Shown here one piece after another: positions 41,036 through 56,360 of a stretch of 64,000 nucleotides of DNA. The notes below the pieces were generated by a model. That model made no database searches and had not been told where the DNA came from. It worked only from the letters and a program-made list of their open reading frames with translations. The translations under genes were made by a program, and so were the position numbers. The DNA lies in the NCBI RefSeq assembly GCF_020882245.1, contig NC_083597.1, positions 57,576,152 through 57,640,151 of the forward strand, read 5' to 3'. How positions within the stretch are numbered: position 1 is the first letter of the stretch; every line of letters starts with the position of its first letter. Source of the DNA: Rhopalosiphum padi (taxonomy: Eukaryota > Arthropoda > Insecta > Hemiptera > Aphididae).

Positions 41036-44000
41036 AATATAAGAAACCTTGTCGAATTGGCGATTCCAAACTCCCAAAACGTACATAATATACATAATGG
41101 TCACCATTATCAATTGGTGCTCGGTTTTGTTTTTATCATTGTTTGAATTATTATTGTTATTATTGACGTAAAATCATTATTATATTATTATTGTCCATTA
41201 AGGCATGATCAATTACTCCAGTAATTTCACAGTGCAGTTTATATTTTATATTAGGTATATTTTATTATCATTAACCATGAACTATGAGACCCTTTGTGTA
41301 CACAAACGCTTTGCACATTAGAAGGGTAGCTTCAACTTCAGTCTTCGATGGTATAACGCATACGTATACTATAATAACATCAAATAAACCAACTGTACAC
41401 TTTTAATGTAATACTATTAATATTTAATAATATATCGTATAAAAACTGTTCGGGGACATTGTACGGAGAAACTAACAAACGGTCGATAATATTTCTCATC
41501 GAGGTGACCGGTCACGCAAATGCGTTGTACTAGGTACCTATACATTATTGTTATAACGAGATACAATAACAATAATGGATACCTCCGACTAACCTAATTA
41601 TTATATTATATTATTATTGTTACTATATCGTTCAAAGCTGATTATTTTCATTGAGATTTAAAGGATACGACGCCTTGACACGCAAACAATATAGTTATCC
41701 GATCTAATGTCTATATGTATATAATAATTCGTAGGCTTGAAGCAATATTTCGCTAAATGGAAAAAACTGAAATATTGGTAAATTAAGTTTTAATCAAATT
41801 TAAAATTAATTATTTACATTAATCTACTTAAACTGTGATAAGTGACTCTATTGACCTCAATTTTTATTTTAAGCATAAACCTATAGTTATTATAACGTGA
41901 TATTTCTGAGTTCTAAATAAATCTTAAAAATGATAGTTAAGAAATTCGAAAAAATCGAAACGATCGCTTCGAATTTGAACACGTTAATATAATAAAATAT
42001 ATATTGTGACATATTGCAATGGTATAATGTTATAATAATGTTTATGAAAAAAAAATCGTATCGCGATCTCCACCGTGTATGTCATCCACTATGATAATAT
42101 GATATATTATTGTTTGTGCGGCGGCGGTCATACGCGTTTATACGTTTATTATAATATATTATATTTTTAGCATGCTGTCGGCCGCCGCCGTGTACCTATA
42201 TCATGCAGATCGTTGCAGATACATCATGACGTGTATATAATAATAATAATAATATTATACACTACGACGGCAGACTTCTTCAGCAGAGGTAGACATAGAG
42301 GACTGTGGTAAAGAGCGTCTCGTCTGCGCATATATATATATATAATAAAACGATGATAGTATTACCTTTAGGCATGTATAAATACAATGTGACGGACGGG
42401 GCGGCGGTCTCCAAGGAGCATGAGGGGTGGAAAAATTGCAGAAAAACGCGGACAATACCATCGGATTTTTTTTATCCTCCACGCAAAAATATATGAACGT
42501 ATCGATCGGAAAACTGTTATATATATGATGAATGTTTCTATTGTCAACGGCTGGCGGATTTTCTGTGTTGACCGGGCGGTGGAAAAAATGCACACGACCG
42601 GTTGTCAAATGCGCATAATAATATATGTATATGAGATACGGGTACGTTTTTTTTGTTCTCTTCTCTCCGCGCGTAATATATAATAATATAATATATATAG
42701 GTAGCCGCCAGTGCGAGTGTATACACGACTATACGCGATTCATAAGATTCGTTGCTGCTTCACAATGTATATATATATATATTATTTTTATATGCATTTG
42801 ATGCACTGCACTGTCTGCACTGCAGCAATGTCATCAGATATCAATTTTCATAACGTTGTTATACGATGCTCACGCATCGGCAGATGGAATCAATAGCCTT
42901 CATGTGCATGTGCCTTTGGCAAAAGAAAATTGTGTGCTCTCCATATATTAACGTACTATGAACATTATGATAATATTGTACTCCTTATAGTTCTATTATC
43001 ACAGTACTTGACTGCTTATAATTCTGATAGTATAGAAAGCAACGGGTTTTAGAAATAAGGCAGAAAATGTTGGATAGAAAAGTTTGGATTTTACAAAGAT
43101 TTTTGTTTAAGTAATCCGAAAACGAAAGAAAAACGAAAAGAAAATAGTTGTTGACAGCGACGAATGTGGAGAAACACTCTGTATATACTATATACCTATT
43201 ACACGCGTTATAGCTACAGAACTGCGAGTACCTACTATGTAATAATAATAATATATAACACAATACGAAAGTGCCCAAAAAGCGTACAATATATTATATT
43301 ATGATGGCTACATCATGGCTATGCACATTTGTTTCTATATATATATATAGATATATATATATATATAATGATAGTTATTATTTTTTTTTTATAATCTCTC
43401 GAAAATCTCTAGGAGATACAACGAAAGCGTTCGTTGTTATAACATAATAATAATATAATACTATAATATATGTCATAATTATTATTATAAGATCTGATTT
43501 TGTTTTCATTTTGGACCGAGGGACTTGACAAGTGTGGCTGGCCCGACTTTACCTCACTTTTTATTTCGCTCGCGTCGTCTGCAAGTACTAATTTCGTTAT
43601 TAGTATTATTATACCGTAGAAAGCGTGTTCCTATCGTAGCGGCGGCGCGCGTGCCAAGCCCACCAGCCGTCGTTTATTACATTACATTACATTATTACGA
43701 TTGTTATTATTATACCATGTTCGGCACACGCGTATGAGAATCAGAATATAATGTCTAGAGTAAGTATTTTGTAAGTCGGGTTTACGCCATCTAGAACGCG
43801 TGAATTTTTTCCCCTTCGCTCTCGTAATTATGTCATTATGCGACGAAAGACGAAAAAAAATGCTCCGTGTAAAAATATTATTTTACACACATAATATTAT
43901 TATAAAAATAAATGTGTTTTATGTGTAAATATTACGTTTAGAAAAAAAATATCTATTTTAAAGCACTAAAAAAAATACTAAATACTTGGAAGTATACTTT

Positions 44001-45134
44001 TATGCTAAATTGTTAGGAGATTATATGCTGACTAACAATGTCCACTTTCTTCAAAACATATTTAACCATAATTTATAAAAAAAAATTATTATTTACGTAT
44101 AATATAAATGTACATAATGTACCTTCCGGCTCTTTTGTATAGAAAATCAAACAGTTTATATTAGCTTTAATGCTTTAAGTGTACCTATAAAAAGTCATGT
44201 TCATCCAACATTTTCTACCTTGTCAATTAATTATGAAATTTGTATAATGTATAGTGTAAAATTTCAATATAGAACGATATGACCGTACTACGATCAAAGT
44301 ATACACAATATAATAGTGTAATATCACCATTCACCATACATCGCGCGTAGTATAAAATTATAATTATTATGTGATGAACGATGTTAAAAGTCATCTTCGT
44401 TATTTAGTGGAATAAGTTTGTGTACATAGGAAGTCCTGAGGCGAAACGAAACCGCGTATCACATTTAATTTCATATATTATTATGTCATTAATATTTGCG
44501 ATACCGATTTAGTAAATGTCGAGGACTCATGCAGACGTATATAATATATTTGAGATATATGGCCTCGATGAAGCTACGCCACCCCGAAAGCTTTTTTTCG
44601 TGTGTCTTCTCTTTCTTCCAAACCGATTTCAAAGTATATTTAACTTCCTCTGTGATTTTTATTTATTTACTGTTGCGTTTAATCCTATCCGAATAGAATC
44701 TATGTACACAGTTATTGTATCTCGAACAAAAATAAAATTATACATACAATCACACCGCGTGAGGTCGTCGTCGCGTAGTGTGATGTAGATGATTTTTCGG
44801 GTTTCCGCGTGTGTCCATTACGCTCGGCATGCTAAAACGACGTAAGTCGCACTGTCGGTATTTACACGCCTGGGATGATGTCAACGCCGGGTCCGTATAT
44901 TATTATTATTGTCGCATGTACACATGCTAACCGTACGATAATGATATATCGGCGGAGGGGACACCTCGGTCGGTGGATACGGGCTCAACGCCGACATTCT
45001 TTGCATAATATTATCATATTATTCCGGTGTTGGTGCACAACGACTACAACACGGGAACGCTAAATTATATACGACTACGTATGACGACGACGATACTAAT
45101 GCTGCTGCCGGACCACGCCAAATTGAATAATCAC

Positions 45135-45156
45135 CGTCGTCGTCGTCGTCGTCGTT
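45135..45156. repeat. CGT microsatellite
   Basis: Seven CGT units in AT-rich surroundings. Confidence 0.9.
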
Positions 45157-48100
45157 ATTATTGTACAATACGGGATGTATAAATACGTGTACGTGTTGTT
45201 CAGGTTTGGCATGGTATTTACAATAATATAATATTAAACGTCTTTAAAAAAAAAAAACCATTTCGTTTCTATATTTATCTCGCAGCCGCCGCTTTAATCG
45301 TTATTCCGGCCCGAAAGTCATGATGTTTTTTTTGACGCAATATCAATACGCCGTTTTATATTATTGCTACATAAATTTGCGCACTGCGGGACACACACGA
45401 TTTTCGTAGGGTTAATATTATGTATGACACTATAACGTCAATATTATTACTTTCGTACCAGTGTGTGGCCATTCGTCGTGTTATCGTGAGCCTTCGAAAG
45501 TTCACGCATGTAGGTCCAACAGCCACTTAGACTCAAACTAGGTACTTAAGAAAATTGATACACACCAAATAGGTAGGTAGTATAGTAATAATTTGTAACC
45601 AAAATTCGATATTCGCAAGTTAAGTCTTACTTCAGAAATTCATATTTTAAACATTTGGGGTCCTGTGTACTGATGAATTGAAAACTTTAAAGTCGGTGGG
45701 CCATTAAAATGTCGGTTCAGGACTCCAAGTAATAAAAACATTAATTCCGGGGGTAAGACTTAGATTAAAATTTTTTATTTTTTATTTATAAATTATTACT
45801 AAATTAATATACTAATTTTTTTTTAAAGTATGAATTAGAGAATATATCGAATTTAGGATATCTGCTAGATTACATATTTTAAAGCCCGTCTCGCTAAAAC
45901 AATAATAGCCAATAGATACGTATTATAATAAATATTATTATATGCTGCGACGTCGTACCGATGACCGTCGATGATTTGCCACCGCTCTTCGTATACTATT
46001 TTAATGGCGTATTCAGAACAAATTATAACGACCGTCAATTTTCTGGTCAGGATCGAAATGTAATTTTTTATATCATTGTTTCATAAATAAACCTTTTCCA
46101 GTCGTCACAATTTGATCCGGTCGAATCGCGTATAATTCACAAAAACTACAATTGTGTCCATACGTAATTCGTTTACTGTCGTGTACCACAAGTAGTTTGA
46201 AAAATATTTAATCGTTTTCTTTTCTCTTTTTCCACAAACATTCACGGTGTAGAATAATATGTAATATTATTATTTTATTTGCGCAACACCAACGTTCATT
46301 CATATAAAAATATATATTGTTTCCGTCGAACAATTAGACATTATTGATTTTTCTATATACATTGTTATAAACGATTGTCGTCTTATTACGAAATACATCG
46401 CAACGTCCCGGTACATAATAATAATAATGATAATGATAATAAATAATGATAACAATAATATACTATTTTCTAACTGGCAATAATCTACAACAGCTTTAAC
46501 TCATGTTTTATTGTCGTTCTATCGCTTTGCCTAAAAGCCACTCTGACACTGACAGAAATCTTCGTATTTGGACACGAATTCGATACAATAATAATTGTAC
46601 GATCTACAAGCACGTTGATATGTGCATGTGTTTTGTCTCGGACGATTTTTAAAATAGGTTATTATTATTTATTTATTTACGTGGTGTATTTTTTGATCAA
46701 CACTGTAGTAGGTATTTGTACCTACACTTAAGTTACTTCCTATTTATATTCATATTTTTTTTAACTATAGTTGAACTGTTACAAATAGTTTACGAGAAAC
46801 GAATAATTTTTAATATATATATATGTATATAAAAATTCTGAATAAAAAAAATAGAAATAATTTTACACTTATTACAAGTCTATTTTATAACAAAAAAAAA
46901 TATATTCTACTCGGTAGATACTAGGTATATTAATTAATTTACATGTTAAGTTATAAAAATTGTAAGATTTAGTTTTTTAGCACAATTTTTGGTACCTTGA
47001 TCAATAACTATAATATAACATAATATATTTTTATAACTTACAAACACTATCTAAATATTTTATTTTCGAATTTCTCTAAAATCACCGGCTATGTAATTAT
47101 ACGACTCATGACACCGTATAAAGTGTAATTATATCATATTCAATATTATTTAGGTCCTATAGAGCCTATGGATTATACCAACGTTTGGACGGCACAGCCT
47201 TGATTTAGTTTTAAAATGATAAAATTTAATAATAATGTGCGTATACTATATTAATTTATATTTTAAGTTCTCGGCCTCTTTATAATCAATGCGTCTGTGT
47301 AAACGAGACGTAAACACGGACACAAAAATTAGTTTTTATTTACGTGAGAACAACTGGTTCGTTTCGAGTAGAGCTCAAACAATACATTAGACTTACGCAA
47401 TATAATAATACACACAAATACACGCATACACAAGGTACAATGTTATATTATTATAATGTGAAAAGCGTATGGTTTGATTTTAAACGAGTGGACGAAGGTT
47501 GTGCGGGTAAATCGCGTAGGTACCTCTATAATGCGTGTTTATTAGTCGGGCGACGGCGAAGAAGTAAAATAATAATAAAGAAGTTTGTTAGAAATGACAA
47601 CATTGATACTATATCGACTTCAAGGTATTCTTATATTATTTTTTAGCAACCTCGCGTGCGCATTACCATATTATAATATTATTATGTGGTTCGTTATTAG
47701 TTTATTACAGTTACGATAAAATATATACTGCCTTACGATAATCATAATAATAATAATATTAATAATTAATAATTATAACATTATATCGAAATCCCAACTT
47801 CCGAGACAGTGATTCGTGGTTTACAGAACGCACATGGGTACTTATACTATCGATATCAATAATAATTATACTATGCAATATATATAATATGAGCGATCAG
47901 TGACCATGGGCTTTCACTGATTAGAAAGAGGCAAGGGATTTGTCAAAGACACTATATATTATAACATCATATGTTCAAATCGATAATCCATAAAAAATAT
48001 TATAATTTTATCGTATTAAAACCAATAAAAATTATACACGCGCATAGTATAGGTACGCACAACTACAACACTCAAGACGGTGGACAAAAAACGAATTGTA

Positions 48101-48539
48101 TCGTATGCGCGATGTTAATTAAAAATGAATTTAACACTGAGAAGTGGTGGGTCGGTGGGATCATCGTGTATCGTTAAATTTTCGTAAGAAATACCACCGA
48201 TCAGCGATAACGGTAGATCGTGTGGTCTGCCATAAAAATATTAAAAATTATTATAATATTCTCCTAGGGGCAAGTCATATCGGGGTTGGGAGAAATTATT
48301 GTTATTTTTGTTGTTAAATTGTTTCGTACATTGTAATGATAGTACTGCGAATGTACGTAAGAGTCGTTGGGCGCATCTTCTCTGCAATAATAAAACATTT
48401 ATCTAATAAAACTGTATACGAGAGAAGAAATTAAGAAAACAAAATGGGCACCTCGCATTCACATAGTAATATTATGACGTTTTAGTAATATTATTACTAT
48501 AAAGGTATATAGGTACAACAAAACTGGGTTAACACTGTT

Positions 48540-48900
48540 AACAGTCTTCCACACGCTGCGCTCTGCGTCGACGGCCCCCGAAGGGCGTATATATCGACAC
48601 TTTCGCCGTCCAAGGCAATCCAGTCGGTGGTTTTATATTTATTTGTTTATATATTTTTATTATTATCACCATCATTCTCGTATTCGTATTCGTTTAGCAC
48701 ACTCTTTCGTACGTGTGTATTATAGGCCACAGAAGCACTCTGCGTGCCGATTGTCCGTCGCGTAGTACCCGCAACTTGCGGTTTTTCGTCATGCCACGAC
48801 CTGCTCTATACTCGCAGTTATGAAATCATCATTATCATTGTCTGCGAGTTTCCAAGTCCCGAGTTCCGGGGGAGAAGAAAGGAGTCGAGCAATTAGCGCG
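48540..48900 (+). promoter_or_regulatory. CpG-dense patch with a TATA/initiator-like pair
   Basis: TATATAT at 48588-48594 is followed 34 bp later by CCAGTC (CAGT at 48621-48624), near the spacing of an arthropod TATA box and initiator on the plus strand. The surrounding 350 bp has many CpG dinucleotides. No coding exon is recognised downstream, so any product would be non-coding or unknown. Confidence 0.18.
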
Positions 48901-51900
48901 AAAATCTTGGGAGAGGGTTTCAAAATTCTACGAAAACAATAATGTATGCTATTGCCTATTATGCATTTAATACCATATTATCATATACCTCCCTACATAA
49001 TATTACAGCTATTGCAGTAATTACAAAACAATTTTGGTAGGGGGGGTCTAAAAAATGTTAATAAAAAATTATGGAACTTTGACATACGCATATAATATTA
49101 TAATGTTGACGTTTTCGAATTGTTTGTTCGCTGGCCACTGAGCTTTGATATTTATCGTATAATATGATATGCGCTTGCATAGATCTAATTGCATTAATTA
49201 CCCATCAATACCATACGATTTATGTTTCAGATTTAATTAGAACCGCCACGCTATTGCTATCGAATGCGCCTAACTATATACATTATGCGTATACCTATTA
49301 TGTGTACTTATAGAGATCGTGGTTTCGCGCAAAAAAAAATTATAATCATCGCACCACATTGTATCTATATAAACGTTTTGTTGTTGGTAGGTGGTAGTGT
49401 GGTACATACACCTAACTGTACACGACAACAACACAATTGTCGGCGTCGTGTGAACTGTCACCTTAGCGTATTTGTTAGTTCATTGTAATCGTCCCCATGG
49501 GACTAGAATAAAAACAAACGACTATCGAACAAATTTCGGGCTCGGCCCGCCTTGGACAACATTGCGTTATTGAATAACGGGCCAAAAACGGTTTTTCGAC
49601 CAAAGAGAACAATAATGTCGTAGGGTACCATCACAATAATAATACATGTAATAATATAGGTATGCTTGTTAATGCAACGCGTTTAGGTTTGTCGGTGGCA
49701 CTTTCGTGAACCAGTTTGACAATATTCGGAACGCAAAACCCAAACGACGACGACCACTCCGACGATCGTATTATTATAATGGCGCACGGATTTACATTAT
49801 TATCGTACGACTTTATTTTGTTTTTTTATTTTTTACTTTATATGCACATCGTTATTATTATACCGTAGCCGACGACGCGACATTTAATCTCTTATATGCG
49901 GCACGGGGTGCGTTGAACCCGAAGGTCAGTCCGTCTCGGGCTAAATCTCGTAGCTGCAGCGGCGCGAAGACAAATAACACACACACAGACACACATATAT
50001 ATATATATATATAAACAACGGAGGGCAACGAAATAAAAAGAAGAAAAAGTAAAAAAAGTAGAAGTTAAAGTTCAACATCGCCGCCGGCGGTGCACTACTA
50101 TACATTGTATATATATGTGTTATGCATACATAAAGGTACATAACCGGTGGTGGTGATGGTGACATTCCGCCCACGCGAGACACACGCAATGCAAAAAACA
50201 GATATACAACGGAAGAAAAAAAGCGAGAAAAGAATAATACGAAAATAAATAAATAAAATAATAGTAATATAATGTATATTTATTGTATGAAGGTACACAG
50301 CTCGCACGAGACTCCAAAAAAAAATTGCATATGACCGTACAATAATATAACGCGAATTCGTTTAATAAATAAATATCGCACGGCGGCGAAATTCTTTCAG
50401 TTATTTGTGTGTGTGGATCACAGTCAGTCCTAAATATGTATAGTAGATACTTAAACAATACGAACGGTCGTATAAATATATTATGTATTTCTCGGTGAGA
50501 TAATAATGCAAAGAATACTTTGCATGTGTGTGTGATGCGGTCAAGTACCTATATATTATAATATAATAAAACATATTATTATAATACACATATAAGTGTA
50601 CAATGTATATATAGTTATATATTACTCAGACTGATTCAGCGTACCTACCTGCGCGTTCTTTTTTTATTATTTTATAATAATAATATTATCACCCTACGAC
50701 AATAAATCCGGCTACACGATCGGCTACGATGATAATAGAAAAAAAATAACAAGCACTTGTATATTAAATTATTATTATAATGTGCTGCGCAGCGGTGTCG
50801 TTGCGCGGGCGTCGTTGGCGTCGGATATTTGCATTTCGGCGACAGAGGTCGTAAACGCCCATAATGGCACTCACTGGTACACGCGCACTTGAGCGTACAC
50901 GTGCACGTAGATACTATGGATAGTTATGCGTGAGTGTACGTTGTTAGAATAGAATATTGTAATGTATAATACATGGAATTAACGTCTGTGAGATTAGTCC
51001 CCCCCAATTTTTCCTATGGAAAATTAAAAACTTGAGGGTGAAATAAAAGCTATAAATATATAAAGAAAACTTTGCTTAATTCATTATAAATGAATAATAA
51101 TGATTTAAAAAATAAATTGCTTGTCTGCAGGCTAGATAAAATTGGTCTGCGGATAACTTTGTGACTTTTGTGACTGACCCTTGAACCATGTAGTATAGTA
51201 CGTTATACCCTTAGATACCCACGTTAGACATAAGTTCACAAGTTCACGGTAATCGGGCGATGATTGGTAGTGTGTGTGTAATACGAGTATACAGAACGAT
51301 GTCGAACACGATCTAATTTCGACGCCTACACGCCCTATATAGTAGTATAATATTAATATTGTGTAAATAGGAAAATGACCACATTCACGCACCTATATCA
51401 TATGTAATGTGTTATTATGTTTGTATAACGTATTACGCGCGCGCGTTTGGTTTAAGGCCCTTCGTGACGATAATATTATATAATAACCACTAATGTTAGC
51501 GGCCAGGATATATAGGTAATTATTTCAAAAACACCGACGACCACCACCATTATATGGGCCCAGGGTTAAGGTAAACAAATATTGTGCTTTTTTCGCTGAG
51601 GCATTATTGTGCATGACGATAATGTCGTATTATTGTCGAATGCAGTTCGTTAGGTCGTACCGATATAATTTAATATTATAATTTCCTAGTTAACGCGAAG
51701 ATAGATGAATGACCGGGGAATAACGATCGCACACTCGCACTGCTGCAACTACGATAACAACAACAAATCCTGTGAAAGTTTTTGAAAACAATAATTAATT
51801 GAAAAAGTCATAAATTCCCGATATTGAATGCAATATTGTTATTGTACAGAAAAGCGAATGCGTGAGCTAAAAACGTCGGTCGAATAAAACAATTTTATTA

Positions 51901-51909
51901 TACAGGTAT

Positions 51910-51913
<4 letters not shown>

Positions 51914-51945
<32 letters not shown>
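51914..51945. repeat. AT microsatellite
   Basis: About 16 uninterrupted AT units. Confidence 0.92.
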
Positions 51946-51946
<1 letters not shown>

Positions 51947-54900
51947 GTATAAGAATATGACGTAGATATGAACATTTTATACCAACCAACGATTTTGATA
52001 TCCGACTAACTTTTCTCATTTCTCTTACCGGGAATCGAAACGAGTTACATACTAAACATATTATATTATACGCGTTCGCCGCAGTTTTACGATGACAGTC
52101 ACAATTCGTCGTAGTACTAATATATACGTCCGTACCTACAAAACAGGTAGTAGATAGATAATTACGTTGACTGCATATTATATGCTACAATGCATCGGTG
52201 ATATATTTTTTTTTTATTAAATCGTTCAAATATGATATAATATTATTCGTAGTCTATAATATATTCATACGCTGAGTAAGATGACAATCTGCAGCACAGC
52301 CATCGCTGACGTAGAATCGAAAAAACTGCATTGATTTTACAAGACAAAACACATAATTTATATAAAATGTAATACGCATATTATGATGTGCACGAATGTT
52401 ATGCATGTGTGATGTGGGTAATGGCGAATGGATCGAATTGCAGCTAATTCACGTGACAACTTCTGGATGATGGTTTTCCGAAGAAAAAATGCAGTTTGCG
52501 TTTGGATCGTAGGTAACATTATATATCTGGTAAAAAATAAAATCACGTCGCGTTCGTAGAAATAATTATAATAACTATGATATGTATATCGTATATGTGT
52601 GTATATAATAATCTGTATTATATATAGAAGATGGTATGATGACCTTCTTCTTTCTCGGTTGGATAATCTCGTTTCCTTTTCATCTCCCTCGTAAAATCTT
52701 TGCGTTCTGTTGTGCAAACACGATTTTGGTTGGTTTTTATTTTTATATAAAATATAATGGACATCATTTTTTTTTTTACGTCGGCCACTTCACTCGTCAT
52801 CGAGATGTTCGGTGGGCGGTAAAATAGTGTTTCGTAATTAAGTTAGTCGGTGCAACGCGTTTATTAAGCTGCATCGTGTCAGTTATAATATTAAGCGTCT
52901 TTGCGGCAGGTATATAACGCAATGGAAATTATAACAAACGAATAACAATCAAAAACCAAACGGGAACACGCGCGCGTTTTGCGTATTATAATATATTATA
53001 ATTATATATAGTACATCATCATAACCATATACCTCGAATTTGACGCAGTTTTGATAGCTGTATCACTTACTATACACACTATAATTATGTATAATATACA
53101 TTGCTCATTGCTATAAATCATTGTTAAAAAGTATATTTTATAAACGTCCATCATTGTTGCAGACAAATTTCGCATTTAAATACACGCGCATTATTGCTTT
53201 CATTCCCGTTTTCGGTATGGTAATGTGCAGTGAGAGGAATTTCACTAAGATGTCATTGAAATTGTATCGTGTTATAATATTTTTATTATTCTTCAATTTG
53301 AAACGCCTGTTTAATGTTATATTTTTTGGTTTCCGGAAAGAAGATAGAGCGTTTCTCGCGGAAAGTATACTGCCCATTGCCCAGCTGGACCGTTACTGTT
53401 GCCGACACGCGGAACCGATCGAATCGCGGTCAGAAAAAAACATAGAACGTACCGAGACGACAAAGAGTTTGCGAAAAATTAGACGATGATTATTATAATA
53501 ATATCTAGGTAGTATAATATGTATTATACTCAGCTCCTCGAGCCAAAAACGTATACGATTCAGTCTAAATCTGATAAAATTCCGCGCATAAAATTCGACG
53601 ACGAAATCAACGATTATCATTATTAGGAGACAAAACGAGTTTCGTATTATATCTTCAATATTATACTTGGATATTTTGAGATTGCATAATTTAGCGCATT
53701 CCAAGCTTGTATATGCATGGTGTATAAATAAATGTATACAAGTAACATTATAATATTATGTATTTGAAAAATGGCAGACAAAAATAAACGTATATATACG
53801 TAACGTACGAAAAGGGCAAAAAATAAAGATGCTCGCGAAACCAGTTTGTTTAATTTTATTTTCACGTGTAATATGTAAAGTGCAATAATAATAATACGAT
53901 TGGGTGATGACGCCGCACGTATATATAATACCTATGTACCGAATTGCGAAATATCGTCGATCCAACCGTGATCGTCCTCGGTCACAAAACGTTTAAATTA
54001 AATCGAAGATCATCAGCTCATCGAACCCGCATGCAAAGGCGTAGACTCAGCCATGGCACTCCTCGACCATATCACCACAAGCATTTTATTATTTCATTAT
54101 TTTACTTTAATGTATGGTGGCGTATTGACTGCTATTAAGTATAAAATCGCACACAAAACATTCGACACTATCATAGACAAAATTTTCGAATGGTATTGTT
54201 ACAAGTTTTTTTTAAGTATTACAGTTTATATGTACATATTTTTTAAAAGTGATAAATAAATACTTGTATTGTTTTATTTTTTAAATTTGATTCAATTCGA
54301 ATATTTATATCGAATTGAAATAATTGAAAATATAAATAAATGGAAAAAAAATGGGACATTAAAGTATATCATCGAGCTCCTACTATAGAACAAGAGATTT
54401 GGCTCCGACCATGAATATAATATAATATCGAGGGAGTCTGATTTTATACTCAGAGTGTACCCGAAAGATGTGACATACTTAAATGCAATTTAATCGTTAA
54501 CCCGCCAGATAAACACCCAGTGCGATATAGGTACGTGCATATTATATTATATGATGTTATAGAGATACGCGCATATATTATAATATTAATACCAACTTCA
54601 TAATATATTATATAACAACAACATATAAAAAGTTACTGCAAACACTACTCATGTGAGCGACGGTGGTCGCCTTGGACTAAAAATCGCCAAGTGAAAAGAT
54701 CGGTCCGTTTATAATGTGTATAATACCTACTTTATAATTCCGTCCTATATGTACAATGTACGTCATGTACGCGTCATGATATTAATATATTATAATATAG
54801 GCGTGCGTATATATAGTACGCGTTGTTTGCGGAGTTTTTGTTATTGTTTTTACAATTTTTTTTTTTGTCATTTTATTCGAACGAAAACAGCGTGTAATGT

Positions 54901-55599
54901 ATGATGTGTGCGCGCGTATATCGGGTTTCCACGATACAGCCTGTATAGCATTATCTATAAACACGGGTCTTATTTATAATTGTGTTTTATGCGCGAGATA
55001 ACAATGATGATAATAACAATATTATTATTACGGTACATAGCGTCGGCGGCCTTAAGAGATTATTTTTATTATTGCCGCCTCCGCTGCACCTCCTCATCTC
55101 AAGGCCGTCGTTCGCGCAAAGGATACATAATATTATATATATATTATAATATATGTATATCATAAAACAATAACATCATAATACGTACTGGCTATTCAAC
55201 ATCGCGGTCTCGCGCGTACACGTGATATGTTTTTCGACACCCCTGACATTGTCGGGGTTTCGTAACGCGCTTGATAATTAAAACCATAACGCGTCGCGTC
55301 TTCCACGTGGAATTTATTTTTTTTTGTTCTTATATGCGTCGTGGCATAACGTACAGCGTGTTATGTTTTTATTTTTATTTTTTTTTGTTATTGTTGTCAT
55401 TATTACAGCACGCCCATTGGACTCGGACAGTTGCATAACTGCAGTGTAGACGGACATCAATTTCACACCCAAAAAATCGTAAAAATAAAAACTATGAAAA
55501 GCAGGAATAAGTTGTTAAAAAAAATGCGCCGATGACGGGCGGAAAACATGAAAGTACCCGCGGGTTAAACGTGCGGGCGAGAAAAATGTCGAAGGATTT

Positions 55600-56360
55600 A
55601 TGTCGACATTATAATGGGTACTCTCGCTCGTACATAAAGAAATGGAAACAATCGCGAGGAATTTCGTGCCGGACGAGACCTCGCTCCATATTATAATCTA
55701 CGCGTACGCGCCGTTTCATGATAACTCGTGGGCGGATTTCGGGAGCAAATCAGCCAACCCCCGCGGCAACGGTGGCGTTAGTGGTGCAACCAATGTGGCG
55801 GTGGAATTGAATTCGAATTTCTCGGAAAACTACAGACCCCGTGAAACAAGAGCGTATAATATGGATAAAAAAAAAGTGCTGAAAGTGACTTATGAGATGA
55901 AGTCCTGCGCAGTGTCTGCGAAAAGTACTGCTCTGCAAATCGATCTCGAATATTAGTCTGTGGCGGGGGTACGTGTGTGATGTGTGAGCCGTATACACTC
56001 TCGTTAGAACGTTCTAGAGAGCATGGCGCGGCGGTTAATTGTGCGGATCGGCGTAACATCGCGGTGGTGAAAGTACTTTCACCCGTCGAGCGTGTTTCCT
56101 CGGCCTCCGCCGCGCCAAGGTCGGTGGTCCGGCTGCTGCCGCTCGGACGAGATTCCCTACCTACCCCCCTGTGGATCACACCGAACTCTCCTCCCGTCAG
56201 TCACGCGATGACGTCCGTTAGTTCGCGGCGCGCGCGCGCGTCCTTCCGGACCGGAACAACGACAACAAGCGGAGACAGCATAGACGTCGGAAATAAAATT
56301 CGCTCTCCCGCACGCGCGGCTCGTACCCATATACACGTAGTACGAGTTTTTCATGTCGAA
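55600..56360. promoter_or_regulatory. Largest CpG-rich patch in the window, inside the 36 kb intron
   Basis: About 750 bp of GC- and CpG-rich sequence includes a CG alternation at about 56228-56240. It contains open frames on both strands (plus 55642-55956 and 55977-56402; minus 55778-56179) with no recognisable domain. Overlapping frames on both strands suggest a composition effect more than coding. It lies 3.4 kb beyond the 59.7 kb exon in minus-strand terms. It could be a regulatory region or an alternative first exon. Confidence 0.22.

Noticed and set aside
42255..42726. Overlapping frames on both strands (60-117 residues)
   Set aside because: Several frames are open at once, with Y/I-rich or low-complexity content and no domain. 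This is a local composition effect.
44516..44788. 90-residue plus-strand frame starting MSRTHADVYNIFEIYG
   Set aside because: The opening looks protein-like, but it soon becomes F/L/Y-rich. It overlaps another open frame and has no splice sites or domain.
53121..53489. 122-residue plus-strand frame
   Set aside because: There is no domain or recognisable splice signal, and overlapping minus-strand frames have similar length. It is consistent with chance.
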